Source: Monosporascus cannonballus
Lineage: Eukaryota > Ascomycota > Sordariomycetes > Xylariales
Assembly (NCBI GenBank): GCA_004154925.1
Contig: QJNS01000014.1
Coordinates: 62,001 to 126,000, forward strand
Length of the DNA: 64,000 bases
Direction: 5' to 3'
The notes under the pieces are model-generated. The model saw nothing but the letters and a program-made list of their open reading frames with translations, was not told the origin of the DNA and made no database searches. A program made the position numbers and the translations under genes. Each line of letters opens with the position of its first letter. Position 1 is the stretch's first letter. Shown one piece after another: positions 21,433 through 31,644 of this stretch.

Positions 21433-23003
21433 TCAGTATCCCTTCCACTCGGCTACAAGGAGCCACAAGTTCGCCCCGACAGGCTGCCTTCCCCCCTGAA
21501 ACTCAAACCGATGGTCGGCGAGCTCAAAGACTTTAGCCCAGTCGTCCAGCTCTCGCTCGTGAGAATTCTGAATCTCAGTCATAGTAAGATCCATAGAACT
21601 ACAACGATCGAGTGTATCAGCGATGATCAGAGCACAAATGCGGGAACGGGGTTTCTAATGGAAAGTGATAGGAACGTACCGAAGACGGTCCTCCTGCCAT
21701 TTAGACATGACGCCCGGCTTGGGAAGAACGTTCTCATTCAGTACGATCTTGGCCCCAGGTTTAAGGGCAGGAATAAGACTTCGTAAGATTTTAATGCAGT
21801 ACTTATCTGACCAGTTATGCAAGATCCATCGGAAGAAGTAAACATCAGCGCCGCGAACTGGTTGTTCCATGAAAAAGTCATGCGTCATGAATTTTACCCG
21901 ATTCGTCAAGTCAGCCGGCACCTGTTCCTCGGCCGCTAGGACTACGGGCTCAAGATCTTGGACCACAAACGATAGAGAAGGGAAGTTCCGGGCAACTGCG
22001 AAGCAGGCGAAGCCTTGGGAGCCGCCAACCTGGTTACAACGTCAGCGGGCGCCCTGGGAGAATTGAGACCAGGAAGAGCAGATGACGTATGGCCGGATGC
22101 AGATGACGCAGAGGGGGATAGACTGGACACTTACATCCACAACAGTTCCGTTCCCGAGCTCTCCCCAAGGGAAGTTGTCCACGATGTGGCTGAGCTCGAA
22201 GCCAGTCCCTTCGGTGAAGGATCGCATAGCATTTCCAAATCTGTGGGCACGTTCTGGGAACTGAGAGAATACCTGATAGATACTCATATTTGTTTGGTTT
22301 GCTAGTGCGAATCCCTAAGTATTATTAGCATCATTCAAAGGGCTACGCCTGTCGGCATTACGCCGTAACACTCACCGTCTCATTGCATTCCTCAGAGCCT
22401 GGATATTTCTCCAGGGCATTGCAGGTCTGAGAGGCAGCCTGCCACAGTTCATCTGTACTGGCTCCGACCCAGTCGTGGATGACTTCATCTTCAGCCAGCA
22501 AGCGCGATACCGCATTATGACTGACAATGCCAGGACGAGGCTCTGCAAAGATATCTTTCACAATGCTGTGTCGGATGATTTGGCGAACGTTAATTTCCTT
22601 CAGCCCTGTGGCTCCAGCAATATCTGCGAATGAAGCCTCTTTGCCGACAGGGAACGAGTGAGCGAGACGGAACCGCGTAATCGCTTGCTGGCTTATAAGC
22701 TCATCGTGCTATTAAAGAGTGAGACAGGCATTTCATCTATCGTTGTGGTAGTTGTAGCCCAACCGTATAACTCATTAAATACTCTCGGGGTCCCAGGACA
22801 AGACGACGCAATTCCTGAGTGTCGTCAATGATGGCAACACGTGCTGCTTCCACCTCTATCTCCTCTTTGGGAATCAAAGTGTCCAGAGGTCCGTTTACAT
22901 CAAAGGACGGCGTAGGGAGATTATGAGCCACGAAGTAGTCGTTTAACTTTGTCGTGTTAGCCGCGATCCTAGTCGCCAACTCGCTGATTCGAGAGGGAGT
23001 CAT
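21433..23003 (-). CDS. SAM-dependent O-methyltransferase, fungal plant-type (COMT-like) family
   Basis: Five exons: 23003-22764, 22708-22376, 22314-22135, 22029-21680, 21598-21433; summed 1269 nt, giving 422 residues with no stop. The introns (55, 61, 105 and 81 bp) have AG acceptors and branch-like GCTAAT, GCTGAC and GCTGAT; intron 1 has a weak donor GTTGGG. Residues 1-190 form the dimerisation/winged-helix part (SFADIAGATGL, IFAEPRPG). The SAM motif I VVDVGGSQG lies at 249-257 and QDLE at 275-278. The catalytic His is H322 in RWILHNWSD. A C-terminal ERELDDW lies near 383. The length is typical of this family, which methylates hydroxyls of aromatic or polyketide compounds; the substrate is unknown. 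The start MTPSRISEL is chosen because it begins the family-like N-terminus; an in-frame ATG lies 31 codons upstream. No RIP damage is seen although transposons surround it. Confidence 0.88.
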
Positions 23004-23697
23004 GGCGAGGAGGTAGAATGAGAGTAGATCGGTAAGAGGGTCTCGGCCTGAATGGCTGGGAAGACTAAAGGAAATGAAAGCACGATGTGAATCCAAAGCA
23101 TCCAGTGGGAGTAAAATTCAGAAATGATCTGGTATTGAGAAGGAGTCGGGGTAAAAAGAAACCCTAGAGCTTGCACCGCAGTTAGGAGGAGGGATGATGC
23201 AAGGGGATCCAACAGAGAGTGTAACCTAATGCAGGCTACCGGCACGTAGCATGTGCAGTGGGGTACGGTAACAAATCCTGAAGTCCGTAGTCACAGGCAT
23301 CCTGGCAGGAGGTACGGTGGATGCTACAGTACTACTTAAAGTCGGAGCATCTGAGTTACGCTAAGCCTTGATTGTAGAGAGCGGGAATGAGAATCCTGCA
23401 TGCAGATTTGCGCTTAGAGAATGTAATATATGATTATCCAAGACGCGCAGAAAACTTGCTAATGGTAGCCTCCAGTAGCAACCGGAGCAACCCGTGAATG
23501 TGTCGGAATGCAACTATGTAGAGCTAAATACGCTCGAACCAGCAACGGTTCGAGAGCCCACCTTATGGGCTCCAACAGATTGAAAGGAAGCCCGAGTAGC
23601 ACACTGAGCAAATCTGATTCCAACCTTGACAGCAAAACTACCCAAAAAGACATGTACTTCGCCAGTGGCTTTAAAGCAAAATTTCCGTCTAGCCCCG
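23004..23697 (-). promoter_or_regulatory. Intergenic region, presumed methyltransferase promoter
   Basis: About 690 bp of normal composition between the stop of the rhodopsin-fold gene and the methyltransferase start, both on the minus strand. It should hold the methyltransferase promoter. I found no convincing TATA box or known operator. Small open frames here (for example 23000-23245) lack domain similarity and are not called. Confidence 0.4.
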
Positions 23698-24692
23698 TCA
23701 CTCGTACTCTGGTTGATGTATCTGTTTTTGCACGACAATACCGGACTGCTCGCGAAGTTCAATGGGAGGATCTTCAAAGCTCGACAGACGGACCGCTTCG
23801 CACTTGTTCACGAATCTGGCGGCTGATGATACCCTAGCATTGGGCAGAGGTTGATCCCACTCGCCCACTCTGCTCGGTACACTGCCACCCGATAACCTGG
23901 TAGTGCTGCGGATAGAAAACTTGCTGGCGATACAATATACCAGCGTCTCCAGCGAGAAAGCTGAAAAGAGCGGTCGAAAACTAGGTAGACAAGCACTGAC
24001 TACAGCGATGCTCGCTTCCAGTTCCGTCCAGTACAGAGTCGGGGCAATGTTAACTGCAAGAGGTCAGCAACCCATATCCGCCTTCGGAGTCGAAGGTGCG
24101 TACAAGTTATATTTAATGCATTTGCATAGCTGTCTGTGGACTCATAGAAGAAGTAAATTCGAGCAATGCTAATTCCGACAACGCTATCTCCATGTCAACT
24201 TCCATAATATTATGTCTTTAGTTTCTTGATTCCGTATAGAATCGCAGTCTAATCCACTTACAAGGCACCTAACAGGAAGATGCCACTGGTGGCAATCTTC
24301 TGTCGGGCAGGCATATTCAGGCGCCATACAAATGGAATTGGGAGAGTCAGGATGGCAATGTCAACGATCATGTTTGTGATAGCGGTGGCGATGAACATGG
24401 GGATATAATAATAGCAATGCGCTTCATGCTCGGGGGTTCCAAACATCGACTTCCATACGTATTCGATAGGCGTGCATTCGAAAAAGGTAGCGAAGAAAAA
24501 GGCTATTCCCCAGATAATTATAGCACCGAGGAGGGCCCAGCTGATCAAATAAAAGGTCCTTCCCTTAAATATCCGTCGGTAGAGGAGAACAATCGAAAGC
24601 TTCGTAAAGACGAGCGAGAGAACCGAAAGAAGCTGAGATGCCCACTCTGTCTCCGGCCAAATCCAGTCAGCGTCATTGAATGCATAGGTCAT
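23698..24692 (-). CDS. Fungal rhodopsin-fold (SAT4/PTH11-like) integral membrane protein, 5'-truncated
   Basis: Exons 24692-24262, 24168-24104 and 24053-23698; summed 852 nt, 283 residues. Introns of 93 bp (GTAAGT..TTAG) and 50 bp (GTACGC..TGCAG, branch TGCTGAC). Family blocks, in order: FTKLSIVLLYRRIF, FFATFFECTPIEYVW, a TM segment with NMIVDIAILTLPIPFVW, LGAFIARIYFF, then YWTELEASIAVVSACLPSFRPLF, followed by a polar tail. This is the last four or so TM helices of the fungal rhodopsin-domain family, usually about 350-400 residues with seven TMs, so the first helices are missing. The ATG at 24692 is simply the first in frame; a stop in this frame lies just upstream. Probably a non-functional remnant. 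Function of the family is poorly defined; some members lie in secondary-metabolite clusters. Confidence 0.75.
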
Positions 24693-24762
24693 CTTATCTT
24701 TAGCCCGTTACCTGCAAGAAGACCGTCAAAGTATGGTCAAATACAATAACACCGTGCTCATC

Positions 24763-24900
24763 CACATGTAGGGTGAGGGAATGGGTACTCGTGGGTGACC
24801 CACGAGGACCCATGGGCCCTGATGGGTACCCATCGGATTTGCCAAGGACCTATTAGGTACCTATTGGGTTTTGCCAAGGATTTACGGATACCCAGTAAGT
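24763..24900. repeat. Palindromic minisatellite-like block at the GC-island edge
   Basis: Contains several short palindromes (GTGGGTGACCCAC, TGGGTACCCA, GGGCCC) and two partly repeated units sharing TTTGCCAAGGA followed by a GGTACC/GGATACC core. Base composition falls from normal to AT-rich across the block, and the repeat units carry increasing numbers of A/T. It lies exactly where the rhodopsin-fold gene loses its 5' part. Confidence 0.6.
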
Positions 24901-26999
24901 AAAAATTTGCACATAAAGCGAATCGTTTAAATAATTTAAAATAATCTGAAAGAATTTAGTAAAAGTATTCATATTAAAGAATTTGCAGTTAAACTATATA
25001 AAACTTTTTGAATCTTATAAAACAAAATAACGCCGATTTTTCTTTAAACAGAACCTAAATTTTATTGAAAATTTTATTATTATTATTTTATATATTATCC
25101 CAATTCTTATTATTTTATACATAATTCTTTTGTAAGTAATTATCCTGCACGTTATTATTTTACGCATTTTTTAATACGTTTAAAACTTTGATTATAAATT
25201 TTACCTAACGAAATACCATGTTTTGTACCGAAAGCCGCATTATTTCATTTACTGTTTTATTAAGCCTTAATAATAACTTAAAATATTTTTAATTGATTAT
25301 ATGTTTTTTATTAAATAAAAATGCGTTCAACATTAATAAGAGATACATTAGTTATTATCAACATTAAATTATTTTAGGATTATTTAATTTATTATTTACC
25401 TTTAAAAACTTAATTAATATAACTTTTGCCGTTTTCTGCATAACGCTTATAGCAAAGATTTGAAATCGCAATTAACTTTAGAATTATTATGAAATTTCTT
25501 TTATTAAATATTAAAAAGTCGGTTTTTTAAATAATGAAGTAATAATTATGGAATATCGTCAAATGTTATATAAAAGGGCTATATATATTAATATTATTTT
25601 TAAATTATTTTATTTTTTTAAAAAAATTATTATCAAGCAAAATACGTTTTTTCGCCCTTTAAAACGCGCCGAGCGCTTAGGTATTATTTCCTTAACTGGA
25701 CGCTTAGGCATTATTTTCCTAAGAAAAGGTTATTTTGTAATACGAGATATCTTTTTTAACGCTAGGTAGGTTTTTGAATTTTAAAATTAATTAACGAATC
25801 GTTTACCTAATATGCGATATTTTAGCTATCATTATAATAATTGAATTATTATCAAATAATTATTTTATAAGTACTTTAATAAATTTTTATTATTAAAATT
25901 AAATTGTTTATTATTATAGTATAATGTTATAAATTATAATGATAATATAATAATAAGTAAGTATTTAGCAAATTTTTAATTAATTGTAGGTATAAATAAA
26001 TTTTTTGAGAAATATAAGATATATGAAATAATATAAGCAATTAAAAAAAATTAAAGTTTATTTAAGTACTTTATTTTAAAAGATTTCATTATTTTATTAT
26101 AATAAAAACAATAGATATAGTAGTATTATTATACGATTTTTTTTATTTTAATACATACAAAGAAATAATTAACATAGTAAAAATGTATGTATTATGTAAT
26201 AAAAATAAATAATAAAAAAAGGAATAACTTTATTTTAAATTTAATCCGCTTTTAAAAATCGCAAATATCTTAAGTATATTACTTATCGACTTAATCTATT
26301 TATTACAGATCTAATGTAATATGATTATAATAATAAATTTAAATTATTCCGGCAAAACGGCCTGTTTTAAGTAAGCGTTAAAATTTAGCTTTTGGAAATC
26401 TTATTCCTTTATTTTTTAATAACGCCTTTATTTTTGGTATTAGTTAACCTTTTTTTTCTGCGAAATTGATTTTTAAATGAAATTTCTTTATATTGAAATC
26501 CGCTTACCCTAATAATCTAGTCAGTATATAGACCTCCTCGAAATACTTAATATTCGTTTTCGTTATTTTCGGCTTTATCCGAATTTTTTTAAATTATTAT
26601 CTAATATTCCGTGAACTTCATCTAGTAATAGATTATATTAATCCGGCGATTTTGTTAGGTTTTCGATAAATAGAATTTAAAACATTATGTTTTTTTAGTT
26701 TTTTCGAATCATTTTCAGATATAAATAAAGTCGTTATTATCGTATGCAATATTATTATTTAAATTAAGTATTTAGTTCGAATATAATATAATATAATCTG
26801 AATTAATTTAAATTAACATAGTAATATTACTTAATACTTAAAATAATTCTTAAACCAAATAAAACTTTAAAATCTTTTTCTTAAAACAGGAGAATATATT
26901 ATTAATTCGTTATCATAATTTTAAAACGATTTCGTTAAAAGCAATACTTAAATAATACAATTATAAAATAATTTTCGAAATATTCATGGAATTATTTAC
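24901..26999. other. AT-rich sequence without recognisable genes
   Basis: Very AT-rich, stop-filled in all frames, with no LTR or TIR that I could pair. A 73-codon open frame at 25548-25769 (+) has no recognisable domain and includes an internal repeat (ERLGIISLTGRLGIIFL). Probably RIP-degraded transposon sequence. Confidence 0.5.
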
Positions 27000-28520
27000 A
27001 TTTGTAATAAAAATAATCGTGAATAATATCCTTTTACGGATTATCGCTAATACGGTATACCGAACCTTTTCTTTCAAAACTTAAATTTAATAAGAAAGTT
27101 TTTATAAAAGTTCCGTATTTCAAAATAAAATATATGTAATAAATTATATATTCCGCTTATTATACTTTTTCCAATGCTTTTAGTATATTTGCTTAAAGCA
27201 TTTAACGGTTTCCGTACAAAGTATATTATTAAATAATTTCGATTAAAAATATTTCTGCTCATTGTTAAAATAATTACGAAATTTCATAACCATATTTCTT
27301 AATGGTGAGTAAATTAAAACGAAAAAATAAACTAATAAGCGTCTATTAATAAATAATATATAAATATATTTAAAAGCTTTCAAAGTTACTAACTTAGTAC
27401 CTATCCGTAACAATCGTAACCATATTAGTAAGTAATTAATAAATTTAAAATATATTAACTTTTCTCTATTATTTATTTTCGGTTTATTCTTTATTTTTTA
27501 TCTGAGTGATATTTTTAATAGGTTTTCACAATATACTTTTTACATTTACGTAAATGCTTCACTATAATTTTGTACACGCTTACCATATAAGAATTATGGT
27601 TTTTTCGAAAAACCCCGAAATTATTTATTATATAGATAAAGCATTTAAAAATATTAACCAAATAATGAATAAATCTGATACCGTTAAAAGGTAATACATA
27701 ACCCTTTTTTAATGGCAAATATTCGCGTACAAAGTTTTAAATTACGAGATATCTTTTTATAATATGTAATAAAAAAAAAGGCTATCGAATTGTAACGGCT
27801 ATAGACCTTACGAACTATTTAAAATACCTTTTTATAATTCAAAATCGTATTTATAATTATATTTTATTAGATTTATAAAATGTTCTTTTTTATGAAAGCA
27901 AAAGTAAATGCAGATAATAAATTGGCGTAATTATAAAAACTAAATAATTATTTCATAATTCTTATAAAAGATAGATACCAGTATAATCATATATTCCTTT
28001 TTCTGATATATAAGCCCTTTGCCTTATTTCGGCAAACATTTGAATTTTTATTGTATTCGCTTAAAGCCTTTTTAAATTTATTCGATAACATTTTACTATG
28101 AGCCTTAAAAAATTATTAAATGCCCTTTATAAACATACGACGTACATGTTTAATATTGAATTTTATCTGCCTATAAAAATTTGTCGCCTAATTTTCGATA
28201 AAAGTATTTTTTTCATAATTATTTATTTAATATCAAGGCCATTATCCGCGATAAAAATACAAAATCGGTGAATTATTTTGAACTTATTAAACCAAGGTAA
28301 TAACTTATCGCTATTAAACTTATTAGATTTGATATTGTATAGTTAAATATTTATTAAAATATAATGTCTTTTTCATTCCAGGTTAATCCAATGACTAATA
28401 AATTTTTAAAACGAAAATGCTAAATAAGGCATAATACACATATTATAACTAATTAATATATAAAACTTGAAAGAGATATTTTTATGTCCATATTTAATAA
28501 CCGCGTTAACATATATCCGT
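27000..28520 (-). mobile_element. Probable hAT-type transposase remnant
   Basis: Read on the minus strand and allowing for RIP. At about 28,380-28,440 a block like FIxHWIxxExKRHYIL resembles the hAT 'TaHWID' region. At about 28,240-28,290 WFNKFKIIHRFCIFIADNG resembles the catalytic DNA(S/N)N block. At about 28,120-28,170 there is a MYVVCL block where hAT proteins have a C-x2-H motif. At 27074-27262 a 62-codon open frame contains RKPLNALSKYTKSIGKS, similar to the LkPf..aTk.LS segment. Order and spacing fit hAT transposases of ascomycetes. Terminal repeats and the 8-bp duplication were not found, so the limits are those of the readable blocks. Confidence 0.42.
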
Positions 28521-30603
28521 ATATATTTTATGCATAGTTTTATTACTGGTAATTTAAAGCCATTATCGTAAAATAATATTATTACTCAAAAATATTTATT
28601 TAAAAACCCCTAGTAATTAAATATTCAAAAACTAAGTAATTAATTCAAAATATTTAATCAAAATCAAATATTGTAAATAATACTGCGCTTTAATAATAAT
28701 AATTAAGAATTATTTCAACATTATTGTTTCCAAAAAAGGGAAAAAAACTGAAAATAAATAAAGACTAATATAAACCTATAAATAAAAGGTTATATAATAA
28801 TTATTTCAGCATTAATTTACACCATATATATATCATAACTATATTAAAAAAATTATTATTAATAATTAGATACGTTTCATCATTGTTAACGTATATATTA
28901 TTCAGAAAATATTTCTTTGTAATATTTAGTGCGTTCTTTTAGAAAAGAAAGAATATATAAAGCAATATTTATACCGCCGACATTTAGTTTTGGGTTACTT
29001 AGTCATCCGTTAATAAATTTATATAAAAATCCTTTAATATTTCGAATTACGGTTTATTTTATTTAATATCTTGATAACTTCGTTTAATATGTTTACGTTA
29101 TTTTTGTTATTAACGTTTTTTCAAAATCATAACTTCCGTTAAAACCATACCACTTAATTCTCGTATTAACGGTCCCGATATTCGTAATATTTCCGGTTAA
29201 TAATAAAAGAATCGGCCTTCCGTCGTATTTAGGATTACAATTGGCTCGAATAATTTGGCGTAATAAAGCAATTTCTTTACTTAAGTAAACTCGGTAAGTT
29301 AAGTTATTTTTCGTTTGATATTTATTAATTAGATTATAAATAACTAACTTCCAAATTTGGCTTCCGGATATCTTATTCTTAATTTGAATTTATTTTAATC
29401 GGCCTTTAACGTTGGTAATTTCCACCGTCGCCTTTTCACAGATTATTTTCGTTAAATATTTCGTTATTATTCTGGCTATTAATAAGAAATGTTTTTAATT
29501 ATTATCTTAATTAAGGTTATTATATTATAAAACAATATTTTGTCATGATTTAATATTATGGAAATTATTATCGTCAAAACTAAAGTTTTCGAAAATTTGC
29601 GACATTATTTCGAAAGTACAATAAATTCGATTAAAATCATAATAAAACTTCTTTTTGCAGTAAACAGATAATTAGCGAAAGTGGGAAAAAATATAATCGA
29701 AATTACGTAAATAGCTGGCGATATTAAATTTTAAAATTATATATTAACATTTTCAAATATCGTTCATTTCTTCGTTTCTTTTTATTAAACGTTTATAAAA
29801 AAACTATCTTCATTATTTACTTTAATTCGAACTTAATATTATCGAAATAACATATTTGAAAGATTATGCGTTTTAAGTAATATTTTAAATGCTTTGCAAA
29901 TTAATAATACTTAAAGTAAATTTAATCAAAATCCTAAAAGTTATAATTTACATATTTCACCGTTACTTAAATTTATCAAATATATGATTATTCAACTTAT
30001 AATGCAAAATAAACCACTATGATTAAATAGCTTTGTTTTTAAATCCGCAAAAAAACGTTAAATAAGCCAATAAAACTTTTACTAAAAGTATTTACGCGTA
30101 AGGTTCAGCGTTATAAACTGAAACTTTATAATAAGTATATAACCCGGATTATTTTATAATAATTTAATTATTAATATTTCCCAATACATATATTCCGCAA
30201 AATACGGAAATATCAAAAAATACTCGCTTAACTTTCGAAAAACAATGATTTTAAAATATCGTTCGCGAAACATTTGTAAATGCATTATTCCAATTTATAC
30301 GGATAAAGACGTTTGCTTTGGAAATATTAAAAAAAAGTTGTAGAAGGTTTTCTTGTTTTTTTGTTTTAAAACAATAATCTTTACGTTATTTATAGCAAGT
30401 AAATAATGCATTAAGTAAAGAAATTCACATTATTCGGAGAATTTATTTCTATTAAAACATACTTATTTTAAGGCCGGGTAATAAGGCTTTAGAAAAATCC
30501 AAAAAATAGTATATATTTTATAAAATATATTAAAAAATCCTTTAGTATTTATTTGGCATATTTATTTAAAAAAAGGTTAAAGAAATTAATATTTTTTAAT
30601 TGG
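28521..30603. other. AT-rich sequence, possibly the N-terminal side of the hAT element
   Basis: No confident genes. On the minus strand around 29,180-29,350 a short readable stretch (VYLSKEIALLRQIIRANCNP, then RPILLLLTGNI) could not be assigned to a family. Elsewhere stops are dense. Confidence 0.4.
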
Positions 30604-30608
30604 ATAAG

Positions 30609-31022
30609 TATAACGAGCTAGGCAGTTTAACCAATTATTAAATCTTAAGTCGACGGGTTTACGTTGGCAGGAGTATCGTGGGAATCTAAGCAATAAATAC
30701 AGTAACGTATCACGTTTCGTAATGCTAAGGGTACCTTGGGTAACGAATTGTTATAATGTAAATATTTAATATTGATAAGTATTATAAGTTAAAGCTATCT
30801 AAATTATGGAATTAATAAGCATATATATTTTTCTTATTTAACTGGCTTACCATTAGTAAATTAGTAATCCGGCTTATTAGCTTTTTATTAATTAGTTGGT
30901 AATCTGGCTTATTAACTTATTACCAATAAGTTAGTAATTTATTACGTAACCTAATCCATATAATTTTCTTGGCTTTCCTATTACGACCCTTTCTAGAGGC
31001 CGTAATTTGTCAGGTCGTAATA
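30609..31022 (-). repeat. 3' LTR of element D
   Basis: 414 bp, TATAACGAGC..GGTCGTAATA as written on the + strand. Heavily RIP-altered compared with the other LTR. The R/U5 half (left side) is shared with A, C, E and F. Confidence 0.9.
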
Positions 31023-31059
31023 CAATTTTCCTTTTCCCAAAATCTTGCGTTTAAGATTT

Positions 31060-31640
31060 TTTCAATATGTTTTCCGGTATGTCCAAACGTCGTTTTCGCA
31101 AATCCGAACAGCGATTTACCTTAGCTAATCTAATTGAATTCGAAAGTTTTAACGCGATATCTTATTCTTTATGTTTTATTCGGTAGCTTAATTATGAAAT
31201 AATAGATAAGGTTTTTCGTTATAAGGAATGTATCCGTCGAAGTCGTTCGTATAACGGGATAAAAGTTTTTATTTTTATAATTAATCGTTATATCGCAAAA
31301 TTAAAAAAATTAAAAAAAAGGCTAACGGCCGAAAAATCTTTATCCGAAGTTTTTACGCGTCTTTTTTATATACGTCGTTAACGTTAATATTATTAATTTT
31401 AAGATATGAAATTTATTAATCGTACCCTTTAATCTTTAGATAATTCCGATAACTTTACGCAATTAAAATCGGAATCCGTAATTAAGGTTCAGGCCTTAGG
31501 AAAAGTGAACGTTATTAATTGGAATACGGTAAATTGGAGGCTTCCCTCCGTCAATCTCGTAAATTGGGATACCATTATTTCGGGCGGTTCCGCCGTTATT
31601 AGTAAAAGTTCTTTAATAGACGTTAGGCGCCAATAAAATT
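31060..31640 (+). pseudogene. Antisense accessory Cys-cluster frame of element D
   Basis: Opposite to pol. Reads MSKRRFRKSEQRFTLANL from about 31,080, then a degraded cluster SLCFIR..NYEIIDKVF..KECIRRSRSYN (Cys partly changed to Tyr). A basic coiled-coil stretch with KLKKLKKRLTAEKSLSEVF lies near 31,300. The tail at about 31,500-31,630 has NWNTVNWRLPSVNL and GGSAVISKSSL. Same layout as the other elements. Confidence 0.65.
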
Positions 31641-31644
31641 CTTG

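Noticed and set aside
21358..21786. 142-codon + strand frame over the methyltransferase
   Set aside because: Fully antisense to coding exons with clear family motifs; no domain or codon-usage support. Only the promoter-like sequence upstream is kept as a weak observation.
23000..23245. 81-codon minus-strand frame just upstream of the methyltransferase
   Set aside because: Overlaps the methyltransferase start region in another frame, has no recognisable domain, and fits 5' leader/promoter sequence.
23459..24172. Several + and - strand frames of 62-109 codons in 23.4-24.2 kb
   Set aside because: They are alternate-frame shadows of the last exon of the rhodopsin-fold gene or unspliced fragments of it; the spliced model explains the region.
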